This document shows, piece by piece, positions 37,347 to 46,494 of a stretch of DNA of 64,000 nt (the stretch's first letter is position 1; each line of letters begins with the position of its first letter). Under the pieces are notes generated by a model, which did no database searches, was not told the DNA's origin, and worked only from the letters and a program-made list of their open reading frames with translations. This DNA is from Clostridium sp. MB40-C1. Its GTDB lineage: Bacteria; Bacillota; Clostridia; Clostridiales; Clostridiaceae. The stretch spans positions 2,108,001 through 2,172,000 of the forward strand of contig NZ_CP133189.1 of assembly GCF_030913655.1 (NCBI RefSeq). Direction: 5' to 3'. Position numbers and translations under genes: made by a program.

Positions 37347-37544
37347 ATGAAGAATATCATAAAAGATTTGAGAAAAGAAAAAAACATAACTCAAGAAGAA
37401 TTAGGAAAATTATGTGAAGTAAGTAGACAGACAATAATATCACTAGAAAACGGAAAATATAATCCATCTATAAATCTTGCTCACAAAATAGCAGTTATAT
37501 TTAATAGTAAAATAGAAGATGTATTTATATTTGAGGAGGAATAA
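37347..37544 (+). CDS. Small XRE/Cro-type transcriptional regulator
   Basis: 65 residues, almost only a helix-turn-helix domain (LRKEKNITQEELGKLCEVSRQTIISLENGKYNPSINLAHKIA). It matches the short YgzD/YvaO-like regulators of Firmicutes that accompany a small membrane protein. It probably represses its own promoter through the TGTAAA repeats. The ATG lacks a good ribosome binding site; a strong GAGGAGGTGA lies about 58 bp upstream without a start codon after it. It is followed 3 bp later by the membrane protein gene. Confidence 0.85.
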   Translation: MKNIIKDLRKEKNITQEELGKLCEVSRQTIISLENGKYNPSINLAHKIAVIFNSKIEDVFIFEEE

Positions 37545-37547
37545 CTT

Positions 37548-37955
37548 ATGAAAACTCTTAAAAAAAATCTAACTTTGTATGCAGTATTTTTAATTTTTGC
37601 AATTGGGTGTTTTATATATGGAAAATATGTTTCAACAATAAGTGAATATATTTATGGGATATTGTTTGGATTTGGGGTTACAGGTTTAGTTGGATTATTA
37701 ATGTCTCTAAAACTTATGAGGAATCCTGAAAAATGTGAAGAAATAGAATTATATAAAAATGAAGAAAGATCAGTGTTTATAAGAGAAAAAACTTCCAGTA
37801 AAGTTTATTCAATCTTTATATTTATTGAAAGTACAACTATAATTATATTAGGCTTTTTAGGGTATAAATTTGCTTCTATGATAATATCAGCTCTTTTACT
37901 TGGGAAGCTAGTAATGTGGTTTATCTTAGGCACTTACTACGGAAAAAAATATTAA
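37548..37955 (+). CDS. Small membrane protein paired with the XRE regulator
   Basis: 135 residues with four predicted membrane helices in two pairs (about 8-28, 34-54, 85-105, 110-130) and a charged cytosolic loop (RNPEKCEEIELYKNEERSVFIREK). This arrangement is common next to small XRE regulators (DUF2178-like families), with unknown function. The ATG follows GAGGAGGAATAACTT, which overlaps the end of the regulator gene, so translation is coupled. Confidence 0.75.
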   Translation: MKTLKKNLTLYAVFLIFAIGCFIYGKYVSTISEYIYGILFGFGVTGLVGLLMSLKLMRNPEKCEEIELYKNEERSVFIREKTSSKVYSIFIFIESTTIIILGFLGYKFASMIISALLLGKLVMWFILGTYYGKKY

Positions 37956-38005
37956 GGAATATAAAAATAAATAAAAAGTCTTTGAATATATCTAAGAAAA
38001 CAAAC

Positions 38006-38047
38006 AAGATTTGGCGTAAATTGAACTAAAAATTTACGCCAAATCTT
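38006..38047. repeat. Perfect 17-bp hairpin without T tract
   Basis: AAGATTTGGCGTAAATT (38006-38022) is exactly mirrored at 38031-38047 around 8 nt. It follows the membrane protein gene by 50 bp. Its position suits a terminator, but no run of T follows on either strand. Confidence 0.6.
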
Positions 38048-38139
38048 ACGTATAAACTTATATTATTTGCTAAATACTATAATAGTAAATTTAAATAGCA
38101 ATTTATTAGTAAAAAATATATAAAAGGAGATATTTCTTT

Positions 38140-38316
38140 ATGGTAAAAAAGGACTACTTGTTGTGTATTATCCCCATTTTACCTTTAATAATTTTATGTT
38201 TATTGGGAAAAGTAAGTTTATTTTTTGCAGGTTTTTCTTTAGCCTGGCTAGTAGTAACAAGTACATTATTAGTTATTTACTTAATAAATTCACCCAATAA
38301 AAATAAACTTAAATAG
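38140..38316 (+). CDS. Small two-helix membrane protein, 58 residues
   Basis: The frame reads MVKKDYLLCIIPILPLIILC, continues through a second hydrophobic helix (about 28-50) and ends NSPNKNKLK. The ATG at 38140 has a strong AAAGGAGATA site. Positive charges at both ends suggest a helical hairpin with both termini in the cytosol. It converges with manA. No family recognised. Confidence 0.65.
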   Translation: MVKKDYLLCIIPILPLIILCLLGKVSLFFAGFSLAWLVVTSTLLVIYLINSPNKNKLK

Positions 38317-38338
38317 TTTTCATTATCTAAATTCATAA

Positions 38339-39166
38339 TTAAGTTATAATTTTTAGAAGTGTCATTTTCCCTTTAATTACATATGATATTTCCTTAGGTA
38401 TATAAACAGCATCTTCACAATTTAGTTCTACAACATTCTCCTCACATTCTATAATTCCACTTCCCTGTACAACTACATATGAATGAAATTTATATCTTGA
38501 AAAATCTTTATATTCGTTCTTTATGTCAATTTTTTTTATCTTAAAATAAGGAGTTTCTATAACTTTGAAATTATCTATTTTGCCACCTTTATTTTTCCCC
38601 TCATAGTCTATTACATCTAGTGCCTTATTTAAGTGCTCCTTTCTACCCCTCCCCCAATCATATAATCGATAAGTAATATCACTATTTTGTTGTACTTCTA
38701 TTAACTTTATTCCTCCCTTTATAGAATGAATAGTCCCTGATGGAATATATATAAAGTCTCCGCTACTTACATTTATCTCTTGAAGATAATTTTCAAGATT
38801 ACCTTCCTTTACAATTTTATAAAGTTCATTCTTATTTAATCCTTTTTTTATACCTAAAATCAGTGAAGCATTCTCTTTAGCCTCTAGTATATACCAACAT
38901 TCTGTTTTTCCACTGCTATTTTCATACCTTTGTGCATAAATATCATCAGGATGTACTTGCACCGATAATACTGAATCTGCTTTTATTACTTTAACTAGTA
39001 TAGGAAATTTATTTTTATTTTCTATAACATTTATTATTTTTTTGCCACTTTCTTCTCCATTTTCAATAAATGAATGTCCGTTTTCGTGACATGAAAGAAC
39101 CCATTTTTCCCATCCCCAAATGGTTTCTTTAAAAAATGGTGATAGCTTATAAATATATTTTTTCAT
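38339..39166 (-). CDS. manA: Mannose-6-phosphate isomerase, class I (short form)
   Basis: 275 residues of cupin type. Zinc ligands are recognisable in SVQVHPDD (Gln, His), KTECWYIL (Glu) and IPSGTIHSI (His). It interconverts mannose 6-phosphate and fructose 6-phosphate in the cytosol. The short Firmicutes form lacks the helical domain of the E. coli protein, which explains its length. The ATG has a GAGGTATAT site. Monocistronic; no mannose PTS nearby. Confidence 0.93.
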   Translation of the reverse strand: MKKYIYKLSPFFKETIWGWEKWVLSCHENGHSFIENGEESGKKIINVIENKNKFPILVKVIKADSVLSVQVHPDDIYAQRYENSSGKTECWYILEAKENASLILGIKKGLNKNELYKIVKEGNLENYLQEINVSSGDFIYIPSGTIHSIKGGIKLIEVQQNSDITYRLYDWGRGRKEHLNKALDVIDYEGKNKGGKIDNFKVIETPYFKIKKIDIKNEYKDFSRYKFHSYVVVQGSGIIECEENVVELNCEDAVYIPKEISYVIKGKMTLLKIIT

Positions 39167-39236
39167 ATATATACCTCAAATAACCTTATTACTTAATAAA
39201 ATTTCATAATTAAAAATTTAATCATTTATATAACAA

Positions 39237-39276
39237 AATAAGTGGACACTATATTTATATAGTATCCACTTATTTT
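39237..39276 (-). terminator. Terminator of the ABC-F gene
   Basis: AAATAAGTGGACACTATA and its near-perfect complement form a long stem ending in a T tract, about 90 bp past the ABC-F stop. Confidence 0.7.
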
Positions 39277-39363
39277 TAAAAATGTGATTAATTTAATTGT
39301 AAATTTAGCAATTGATAATTGATTTTAAGCTCTATCTAAATCCAATAATCCCACTTATATTCA

Positions 39364-41277
39364 CTATTGATTTTCGATTTTTTCTGCTAGTTCAGTTAAA
39401 TATGTCCATCTATCCATAAGAAAATCTAATTTTTCTTCTACTTCTTTTTGATTTTGCAAAAGCTCTTGAAGTAAAACATAATCACTTTGTGAAGAATCGA
39501 TTTTTTGTTGAATTTCTTCTAACTCCATCTCAGCTTCTTCTATCCATTCCTCAATATTTTCATATTCTCTCTTTTCTTTATATGAAAATTTTAAAGGTCT
39601 ACTAGGCTTTTCCTTTTTATCTTCTTTATCATATTTTTCTTTTTTTTCTACTTTATTATCTGCATCTTCATTTATAGAACATCTCTCTACATATTCAATG
39701 TAATCTGTATAATTTCCAGTAAATTTTTCTATTACTCCATTTCCTTTAAAAGCTATTATTTCGTTAGACACCTTATCCAGGAAATACCTATCATGCGAAA
39801 CAACTATTACTGTTCCATTAAATTCTTCTAAATATTCTTCTAAAACATTTAATGTTTCTATATCTAAATCATTAGTAGGCTCATCTAATATAAGAACATT
39901 AGGCGCTTCCATAAGAACTCTCAAAAGATGCAATCTTCTCTTTTCTCCACCAGACAATCTAGAAATTTGTGTCCATTGAAGTTCCGGAATAAATAAAAAT
40001 CTTTCCATCATCTTAGAAGCACTTACAGATATACCTTCTTGATTTTTTATAAACTCTGCCCCTTCTCTTATATACTCTATAGCTCTCATATTCTCGTCTA
40101 TATGATTATATTCTTGCGAAAAATATCCTATTCTTACAGTTTCACCTATATCAACTGTTCCATAATCTGTACTTATTCTATTTGTAATTATATTTAAAAG
40201 TGTAGATTTACCAATTCCATTTGAACCTATAATTCCAACTCTATCTTCCTTTTTAAATATGAAACTAAAATCATCTATTATCTTTTTACCTTCAAAAATT
40301 TTACTTATATTATTTAAATTTATGACCTTCTTTCCTAATCTACTACTACTAACTGATATGTCTACTTTCTCACTTTTTCTTTCAGTTTCTTGAGATGACA
40401 AATCATTGAACCTATCTATTCTTGCTTTCTGTTTTGTACTCCTGGCTTTTGCTCCTCTTCTTATCCACGCAAGTTCACGCCTTAATAAATTTTGCCTTTT
40501 TATTTCTGAAGCTTCATTTTGAATTTCTCTTTCAGCTTTAGCTTCTAAAAATATACTGTAGTTCCCTTTGTAGCTATATATATTACCATTGTGAAGCTCT
40601 AATATTCTATTTGTTACCCTATCCAAGAAATACCTATCATGGGTAATCATAATTAGAGCTCCTTTTCTATTATTTAAATATTCCTCAAGCCATTTTACAC
40701 TCTCATTATCTAAATGGTTAGTAGGCTCATCTAAAATCAAAAGATCACATTCAGTTATAAGTGCACCTACTAATGCAATCCTCTTTTTTTGACCTCCTGA
40801 CAATTCTCCAATCTTAGTATTAAAATCCTTTATTCCAAGTTGAGTAAGAATTGTTTTTGCTTGTCTTTCCGCTTCCCACGCATTTAGTGCATCCATTTTT
40901 TCATTTATATTTAAAAGTTCCCTTTGAAGATTTATATTATTGGAATTATTTTCTATTTTTTTTGTTATAATTTCATAATCTCTAAGAACACTCATTACTT
41001 TTGAATTTCCCTTAAATATCTCATCAATAATTTTGCTGTTCTCATCAAATTCTACATTTTGAGGGAGATATTCTACTCTAAAATTACTAATTTGAGTTAT
41101 ATTCCCCTCATCATACCCCTCTATACCTGCTAAAATTTTTAAAAGAGTAGATTTACCAGTTCCATTTATACCTATAAGCCCTATCTTTTCATTTTCATTA
41201 ATAATAAGTGATATATCCTTTATAAGTACTTTTTCACCATAGCTTTTGCTTATATTTTCTAATGTAATCAAATTCAC
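39364..41277 (-). CDS. ABC-F family ATPase (Uup-like)
   Basis: 637 residues with two ATP-binding domains and no membrane segments. Walker A GINGTGKST and GSNGIGKST, signatures LSGGQKKR and LSGGEKRR, and two LDEPTNHLD-type Walker B motifs are intact. The interdomain linker (about 240-310) is helical, and the C-terminal 90 residues are a charged coiled coil, as in Uup. ABC-F proteins bind ribosomes; Uup members are housekeeping, others protect against antibiotics. The short linker gives no sign of a resistance type, but this cannot be excluded. Start is a GTG at 41277. Confidence 0.92.
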   Translation of the reverse strand: MNLITLENISKSYGEKVLIKDISLIINENEKIGLIGINGTGKSTLLKILAGIEGYDEGNITQISNFRVEYLPQNVEFDENSKIIDEIFKGNSKVMSVLRDYEIITKKIENNSNNINLQRELLNINEKMDALNAWEAERQAKTILTQLGIKDFNTKIGELSGGQKKRIALVGALITECDLLILDEPTNHLDNESVKWLEEYLNNRKGALIMITHDRYFLDRVTNRILELHNGNIYSYKGNYSIFLEAKAEREIQNEASEIKRQNLLRRELAWIRRGAKARSTKQKARIDRFNDLSSQETERKSEKVDISVSSSRLGKKVINLNNISKIFEGKKIIDDFSFIFKKEDRVGIIGSNGIGKSTLLNIITNRISTDYGTVDIGETVRIGYFSQEYNHIDENMRAIEYIREGAEFIKNQEGISVSASKMMERFLFIPELQWTQISRLSGGEKRRLHLLRVLMEAPNVLILDEPTNDLDIETLNVLEEYLEEFNGTVIVVSHDRYFLDKVSNEIIAFKGNGVIEKFTGNYTDYIEYVERCSINEDADNKVEKKEKYDKEDKKEKPSRPLKFSYKEKREYENIEEWIEEAEMELEEIQQKIDSSQSDYVLLQELLQNQKEVEEKLDFLMDRWTYLTELAEKIENQ

Positions 41278-41451
41278 AATTATCTTCCTCTCCTACTAGT
41301 CCATAATCTATATGCCTAGATACACCTATACTTCATCCATAACTATTATTATATGCTATAGATAAATAATACTGCAAGAGTTATTCAGCAATAAGCAACA
41401 GATATCAATCAACCATTATTAGTTTAATTGGTGATTTATCACTAAAATAAA

Positions 41452-41480
41452 AAAAGCCGTATAATAAATATACGACTTTT
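41452..41480 (-). terminator. Terminator of the bcd-etf unit
   Basis: AAAAGCCGTATA and TATACGACTTTT form a stem 20 bp past the etfA stop, with a T tract on the minus strand. Confidence 0.75.
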
Positions 41481-41499
41481 CTTTACCCGTTTAAGAATC

Positions 41500-42507
41500 C
41501 TATTTATATGATTTAACTTGAGCTATTAATTCAGGAACTACTTTAGCTACATCGCCAACTATTCCTAAATCAGCAACTTTCATTATAGCTGCATCAGCAT
41601 CTCTATTGATAGCGATTATATAATCACTATCTTGCATTCCAGCTAAGTGTTGGATTGCTCCAGATATTCCGCATGCAACATACACTTTAGGTCTTACTGT
41701 TTTACCAGTTTGTCCAACTTGTAATGCATGATCTAACCAACCATTATCTATAGCTGCTCTTGATCCTGCTACAACTCCACCTAATTCGTGAGCAAGTTCT
41801 TCTAAAAGTTTGAAGTTTTCTTCATTTCCCATACCTCTTCCACCAGCTACTATTACTTCTGCTTCGCTGATGTCAGCTACTTCTTTAAGTTCTTTTACTG
41901 CTTCTAATACTTTTATTCTTAAATCTTCTTCTTTTAAGTTAGCTGCTACTTTTTCTATTTTAGCTGCATCTACTTTTGATTCATCTTTTGCTAATTTATC
42001 AAATACACCTGGTCTTACTGTTGACATTTGTGGTCTGTTTTCTGTACACATGATTGTAGCCATTAAGTTTCCACCAAATGCTGGTCTTGTCATCATTAAA
42101 TGACCTGTTCCTTCTTCTACATCTAAAGCTGTACAGTCAGCTGTTAATCCTGTTGAAAGTCTTCCAGCTACTCTTGGACCTAAGTCTCTTCCTATGAATG
42201 ATGCTCCTATGAATAGAACTTCTGGTTTCTTTTCATTTACTAAATCACAAATTACTCTTGTGTATGCATCAGTTGTATAGTGAGCTAATTTTTCATCTTC
42301 TGCATATAAAACTTTATCTGCTCCATATGCTAATAAATCTTTAGCTACTGCTTCTATTTTATTTCCAAGTAAAACTGCAGTTAATTCAACGTTTAATTTA
42401 TCTGCAATTTCTCTACCTTTTCCTAATAATTCTAAAGCTACTTTTTGTAATTCTCCATCTCTTTGTTCAGCAAAAACCCAAACGCCTTTGTAATCTGCTA
42501 TATTCAT
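41500..42507 (-). CDS. etfA: Electron transfer flavoprotein subunit alpha
   Basis: 335 residues. The C-terminal FAD domain is typical: VVAGSRAAIDNGWLDHALQVGQTGKTVRPKVYVACGISGAIQHLAGM, in which the flavin-binding Arg, Ser and Gln residues are visible. Together with EtfB it takes electrons from NADH, and in clostridial complexes bifurcates them to butyryl-CoA dehydrogenase and ferredoxin. Last gene of bcd-etfB-etfA; the gap after etfB is 32 bp. Confidence 0.96.
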   Translation of the reverse strand: MNIADYKGVWVFAEQRDGELQKVALELLGKGREIADKLNVELTAVLLGNKIEAVAKDLLAYGADKVLYAEDEKLAHYTTDAYTRVICDLVNEKKPEVLFIGASFIGRDLGPRVAGRLSTGLTADCTALDVEEGTGHLMMTRPAFGGNLMATIMCTENRPQMSTVRPGVFDKLAKDESKVDAAKIEKVAANLKEEDLRIKVLEAVKELKEVADISEAEVIVAGGRGMGNEENFKLLEELAHELGGVVAGSRAAIDNGWLDHALQVGQTGKTVRPKVYVACGISGAIQHLAGMQDSDYIIAINRDADAAIMKVADLGIVGDVAKVVPELIAQVKSYK

Positions 42508-42539
42508 TCTATATCCCTCCTAGTTTATATCCTAGTTTA

Positions 42540-43319
42540 TTAAATGTAGTGTTTTTCTTTTAATTTTGAAGCTGCGAATACTGCTGCTTCTTTAGCTGAT
42601 ACGTTGATAATTTCACCTTTACCTTTTGCTTCTTTAGTCATTGATCTCTTAACTTTTGTAGGTGATCCTTTTAATCCTAAAAGTGCTTTATCTACATCTA
42701 TATCATCTGCACTCCATACTTTAACTTCTTTTTCGAATGTTGTGAAGATATTTTTCATGCTCATGTATCTTGGTTCATTTAATGAATCTATTGCAGTTAA
42801 AAGACATGGCATTTTTACTTCTAACATTTCATATCCGTCTTCTAATGCTCTTCTTACTTTTAGAGAATCTCCTTCAACAGTAACGTCTTCTACATAAGTT
42901 ACTTGTGGAAGTCCTAAATGTTCAGCTATTTCTGGTCCAACTTGTGCAGTATCTCCATCGATAGCTTGTCTTCCAGCGAAGATTACATCGTATTCTAATT
43001 TCTTTAATGCTCCTGCTAAAGCATGAGAAGTTGCTAATGTATCTGCTCCTGCAAATGCTCTATCAGATATTAATATAGCTTCATCTGCACCCATAGCTAT
43101 TGCTTCTCTTAATGCAGCTTCTGCTTGTGGAGGTCCCATGCTTATTACTGTTACATGAGCGCCTTTTTCATCTTTTATTTTTAATGCTTCTTCTAAAGCG
43201 TTTTTATCATCTGGGTTGATGATTGATGGAACTCCTTCTCTTATAAGTGTTCCTGTAACTGGATCTATTTTAACTTCGTTTGTATCTGGAACTTGCTTTA
43301 AGCAAACAACTATTTTCAT
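42540..43319 (-). CDS. etfB: Electron transfer flavoprotein subunit beta
   Basis: 259 residues. MKIVVCLKQVPDTNEVKIDP, GADEAILISDRAFAGADTLATS and GRQAIDGDTAQVGPEIAEHLG are the expected signatures, the last lying at the nucleotide-binding site that holds a second FAD in bifurcating ETFs. It forms a heterodimer with EtfA and works with the dehydrogenase encoded 32 bp upstream. Confidence 0.96.
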   Translation of the reverse strand: MKIVVCLKQVPDTNEVKIDPVTGTLIREGVPSIINPDDKNALEEALKIKDEKGAHVTVISMGPPQAEAALREAIAMGADEAILISDRAFAGADTLATSHALAGALKKLEYDVIFAGRQAIDGDTAQVGPEIAEHLGLPQVTYVEDVTVEGDSLKVRRALEDGYEMLEVKMPCLLTAIDSLNEPRYMSMKNIFTTFEKEVKVWSADDIDVDKALLGLKGSPTKVKRSMTKEAKGKGEIINVSAKEAAVFAASKLKEKHYI

Positions 43320-43351
43320 TGTTTTATCCTCCTTATTATACCTTTATAAGA

Positions 43352-44491
43352 CTATCTGAACATGTCTCCTGAAATAACCATCTTTTGAACTTGAGAAGTT
43401 CCTTCGTAAATTTCAGTTATCTTAGCATCTCTCATCATTCTTTCTAATGGATAATCCTTAGTGAATCCGTATCCACCTAACATTTGAACACATTGAGTTG
43501 TTACAAACATAGCTGTATCTGCAGCAAATAATTTAGCTGTAGCAGCTTCTACTGTATATGGAAGTCCTTTTCCTTTATTATCAGCAGCTTTATATACTAA
43601 GTATCTAGCAGCTTCTAATCTAGCCTTGCAATCTGCAGCCATCCACGCTAATCCTTGGAATTTAAATAATTGTTTTCCGAATTGTTTTCTTTCTTTCATA
43701 TAAGCTACTGCTTCTTCTAAAGCTCCACCAGCTATTCCTAATGCTTGAGATGCTATACCAATTCTTCCTCCATCAAGAGTTTTCATTGCTATACCAAAAC
43801 CTCTTCCTTCTTTTCCAAGCATGTTTTCTGCTGGTACTACGCAGTCTTCAAATATAAGTTCAGTAGTTGATGAACCACATATTCCTAATTTATCTTCAAC
43901 TTTTCCTATTGAGAATCCTGGGAAGTCTTTTTCAACTATGAAAGCTGTTATTCCTTTAGTACCTTTGCTCTTGTCAGTCATAGCAAATACTATGAAAGTT
44001 TCAGCATAAGCACCATTAGTGATAAATATTTTTTGTCCGTTTAATATATAGTTATCTCCATCTTTAACAGCTACAGTTTGTTGTCCTGCAGCATCTGTTC
44101 CTGCATTTGGTTCAGTTAAACCAAAAGCTCCTAATTTTCTACCAGAACATAAATCTGGAAGGTATTTTTTCTTTTGTTCTGGGTTACCGAATTGATCTAT
44201 TACTGAAGCACAAAGTGAAACGTGTGCTGAAAGGATAACACCTGTAGTTGCACATTTTTTAGATAATTCTTCAACAGCTAATATATATGAAAGGTAGTCT
44301 CCACCTGCTCCTTCATATTCTGCTGAAAAAGGTATACCAAACAATCCGTATTGAGCCATTTTTTCAACATTTTCCATTGGGAATCTGTGATTTGCATCTA
44401 CTTCTGCTGCTATTGGTTTAACTTCATTTTCAGCAAATTCGCTTACCATTTGCTTTACTAATTCTTGTTCTTTAGTGAATTGAAAATTCAT
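43352..44491 (-). CDS. bcd: Short-chain acyl-CoA dehydrogenase, probably butyryl-CoA dehydrogenase
   Basis: 379 residues of the acyl-CoA dehydrogenase fold. FAD-binding stretches (LGAFGLTEPNAGTDA, FITNGAYAETFIVFAMTD) and the catalytic base Glu363 in IYEGTSQVQ are present; a Glu at this site is typical of short-chain enzymes. The usual reaction in clostridia is crotonyl-CoA to butyryl-CoA with EtfAB. Thiolase, crotonase and hydroxybutyryl-CoA dehydrogenase genes of the bcs operon are missing here. A GntP permease lies 168 bp upstream on the same strand with no clear terminator between them. Confidence 0.92.
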   Translation of the reverse strand: MNFQFTKEQELVKQMVSEFAENEVKPIAAEVDANHRFPMENVEKMAQYGLFGIPFSAEYEGAGGDYLSYILAVEELSKKCATTGVILSAHVSLCASVIDQFGNPEQKKKYLPDLCSGRKLGAFGLTEPNAGTDAAGQQTVAVKDGDNYILNGQKIFITNGAYAETFIVFAMTDKSKGTKGITAFIVEKDFPGFSIGKVEDKLGICGSSTTELIFEDCVVPAENMLGKEGRGFGIAMKTLDGGRIGIASQALGIAGGALEEAVAYMKERKQFGKQLFKFQGLAWMAADCKARLEAARYLVYKAADNKGKGLPYTVEAATAKLFAADTAMFVTTQCVQMLGGYGFTKDYPLERMMRDAKITEIYEGTSQVQKMVISGDMFR

Positions 44492-44659
44492 TTTTTTACC
44501 TCCTCATATGATTATGCTAAATTTATATAATTGATCTTTCTAAATTTTCTTAGGACAACTTTGACTTCAAAATCACAGCTATACCTGCATTTTTCAAAAG
44601 AAAAACCAAAGATATCATAGTTTGTTAAATATCAATCATTTTTTTATATTTATATATTA

Positions 44660-46039
44660 CTAAACTACTCCCATACTTGCAAGTATTAATATCACTACAA
44701 GAGTACAAATTGGAATTACAACTGAACACATACCTATATCTTTATAAGATTCTTTATGTGTAGCTCCACATATTCCCAATAATGTTATAACTGCTCCATT
44801 ATGTGGTAATGAGTCAAATCCACCACATGCTAAAGTTGCAATTCTATGAAGAACTTGTGGATTAATTCCATTTGCTTGAGCCATTTGTATATATTGTTTT
44901 GCAAGTGCCCCAAGCGCTATACTCATACCGCCTGATGCTGAACCTGTTACACCAGCAAGTACATTAACTGATATTGCTTCTGATATTAATGGGTTACTTG
45001 ATATTCCAAGAATAAATGTTTGAATAATGCCAAATGCTGCAAGTGTTTGAATAACATTTCCGTATCCAACTTCTGAAGATGTATTTGTAATTGCTAAAAG
45101 TGAACCAATAGCTCCTTGGTTAACTGATTTCATAGCACTCTTTAATCTGCTTCTATTAGTAACTAAAGTAAATAATATTCCAATAATTAATGAAACAATT
45201 AAACTCCAAATACCTTTTACTTTTCCTAACTCTGTTCCGAAATCTTTTAAATATGATGTATCTACTGAAGTAAAATACATTTTTCCTAAAACATAGTTAA
45301 GCACTAAAACTATAAGTATAGGTATTATTGATAACCAAAAGTTTGGAAGATTACTAACATCTACATCATTTACAGCTTCATCAGGATGATCTCCATATCC
45401 CTCTCCTGCAGCTGCTGCTTTTTTAGCTCTGTATGTTAGCCAAGCAACTCCTCCACCACACATAAGTATACCTGCTACAATACCTAAAACTGGTGCTGCA
45501 TATGCATCTGTTCCAAAGAAAGGCATTGGTATAGCATTTTGTATTTGAGGTGTTCCTGGAAGTGCTGTCATTGTAAATGTAAATGAACCTAAAGCTATAG
45601 ATCCTGGAATCAATCTTTTTGGTATATCTGCTGCTTTAAATAATTGAGTTGCTATAGGGAATACCGCAAAGGCAACAACGAATAATGATACTCCTCCATA
45701 TGTTAACACACCACAGGATAATACAACTGCTAAGATAGCTTTATCTTTTCCTAATTTATTTGCAATTGTATGAGCAATAGATTTTGCTGCTCCTGAATCA
45801 TCCATTAACTTACCAAATATTGCTCCCAATAAGAATATAGGGAAATATGATTTGCAATATCCCGCAAAGTTTTTCATAAATATTTCTGTGTAAGTTGCCA
45901 TTATATGAGCGCTAGCTCCTTCACTCATAACTGTAGCAAACAATGCTAAAATAGGTGCTAGTATAAGTACTGTTATACCTTTATAAGCAAGGTACATTAA
46001 TAGTAAAAGTGATAAAATAACTCCAATAACTCCTACCAT
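44660..46039 (-). CDS. GntP-family permease (gluconate / hydroxy-acid type)
   Basis: 459 residues with about 12 membrane helices. FPIFLLGAIFGKLMDDSGAAKSIA, LTYGGVSLFVVAFAVFPIA and GFDSLPHNGAVITLLGICGATHKESYKDI are family features. Members import gluconate, or short hydroxy acids such as 3-hydroxybutyrate. No gluconate kinase is nearby, while bcd-etfBA follows, so a C4 acid that is later activated to a CoA ester is an attractive but unproven substrate. Expression should depend on sigma-54 through the promoter at 46171-46186. Confidence 0.88.
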   Translation of the reverse strand: MVGVIGVILSLLLLMYLAYKGITVLILAPILALFATVMSEGASAHIMATYTEIFMKNFAGYCKSYFPIFLLGAIFGKLMDDSGAAKSIAHTIANKLGKDKAILAVVLSCGVLTYGGVSLFVVAFAVFPIATQLFKAADIPKRLIPGSIALGSFTFTMTALPGTPQIQNAIPMPFFGTDAYAAPVLGIVAGILMCGGGVAWLTYRAKKAAAAGEGYGDHPDEAVNDVDVSNLPNFWLSIIPILIVLVLNYVLGKMYFTSVDTSYLKDFGTELGKVKGIWSLIVSLIIGILFTLVTNRSRLKSAMKSVNQGAIGSLLAITNTSSEVGYGNVIQTLAAFGIIQTFILGISSNPLISEAISVNVLAGVTGSASGGMSIALGALAKQYIQMAQANGINPQVLHRIATLACGGFDSLPHNGAVITLLGICGATHKESYKDIGMCSVVIPICTLVVILILASMGVV

Positions 46040-46170
46040 AATTTCTTTTTCCTCCTTCGTAGTTCTTATTTTATTGAAATCACACTTTATAAATAAAATA
46101 ACTGCTTTTTATGTCATTATATACATTTATAAAATGTAATTTTTATCTTTTGAACTTGTTGTAATATATA

Positions 46171-46186
46171 AGCAATTATTATGCCA
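46171..46186 (-). promoter_or_regulatory. Sigma-54 promoter of the permease gene
   Basis: On the minus strand, TGGCATA-ATAA-TTGCT matches TGGCAYR-N4-TTGCW completely. Confidence 0.9.
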
Positions 46187-46320
46187 TTATATGTGGTTTA
46201 GTATTTTTTTAACAAACTTCTTGATATTTTTTTATCAAACCATTGGAGATACCTAATTTATGTATATTTTAAAATTTATATAACTAAATTTAAAACTTTA
46301 GAAAGATTGTAGTAAAATCA

Positions 46321-46355
46321 AAAGCAAAGTGTATATATTTTTTACACTTTGCTTT
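46321..46355. terminator. Terminator of the sigma-54 regulator gene
   Basis: AAAGCAAAGTGTA (46321-46333) pairs with TACACTTTGCTTT (46343-46355); a T-rich stretch follows on the minus strand. It lies between the enhancer sites and the promoter. Confidence 0.7.
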
Positions 46356-46446
46356 ATCAATTTTTATATTTCGATATATTATTCACTTATAATTCCTTTA
46401 TAGATGCACATATGTCACACTTTCATACGCAAATACATTAATTTTT

Positions 46447-46488
46447 TACATGTATTATTTATTTACATGTATATTTTGTTTACATGTA
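46447..46488. promoter_or_regulatory. Three phased enhancer sites for the sigma-54 activator
   Basis: The palindrome TACATGTA occurs at 46447, 46464 and 46481, exactly 17 bp apart, each within TTTACATGTAT. The array ends 7 bp before the regulator's stop codon and lies about 260 bp upstream of the -24 element. Confidence 0.75.
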
Positions 46489-46494
46489 TATTTT

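Larger units (their letters stand above)
46040..46494. other. Sigma-54 control region of the permease
   Basis: No gene. In the direction of transcription it holds three TACATGTA sites (46447-46488), the regulator's terminator (46321-46355), the -24/-12 promoter (46171-46186) and a leader of about 120 nt. Confidence 0.75.

Noticed and set aside
37300-37430. Possible 37-residue frame (SKRLVGKN...) after the strong ribosome binding site before the XRE gene
   Set aside because: It has no ATG, GTG or TTG at a usable distance and overlaps the regulator in another frame.
39364-41277. Antibiotic-resistance ABC-F protein
   Set aside because: The architecture and C-terminal coiled coil fit the housekeeping Uup type; no resistance context surrounds it.
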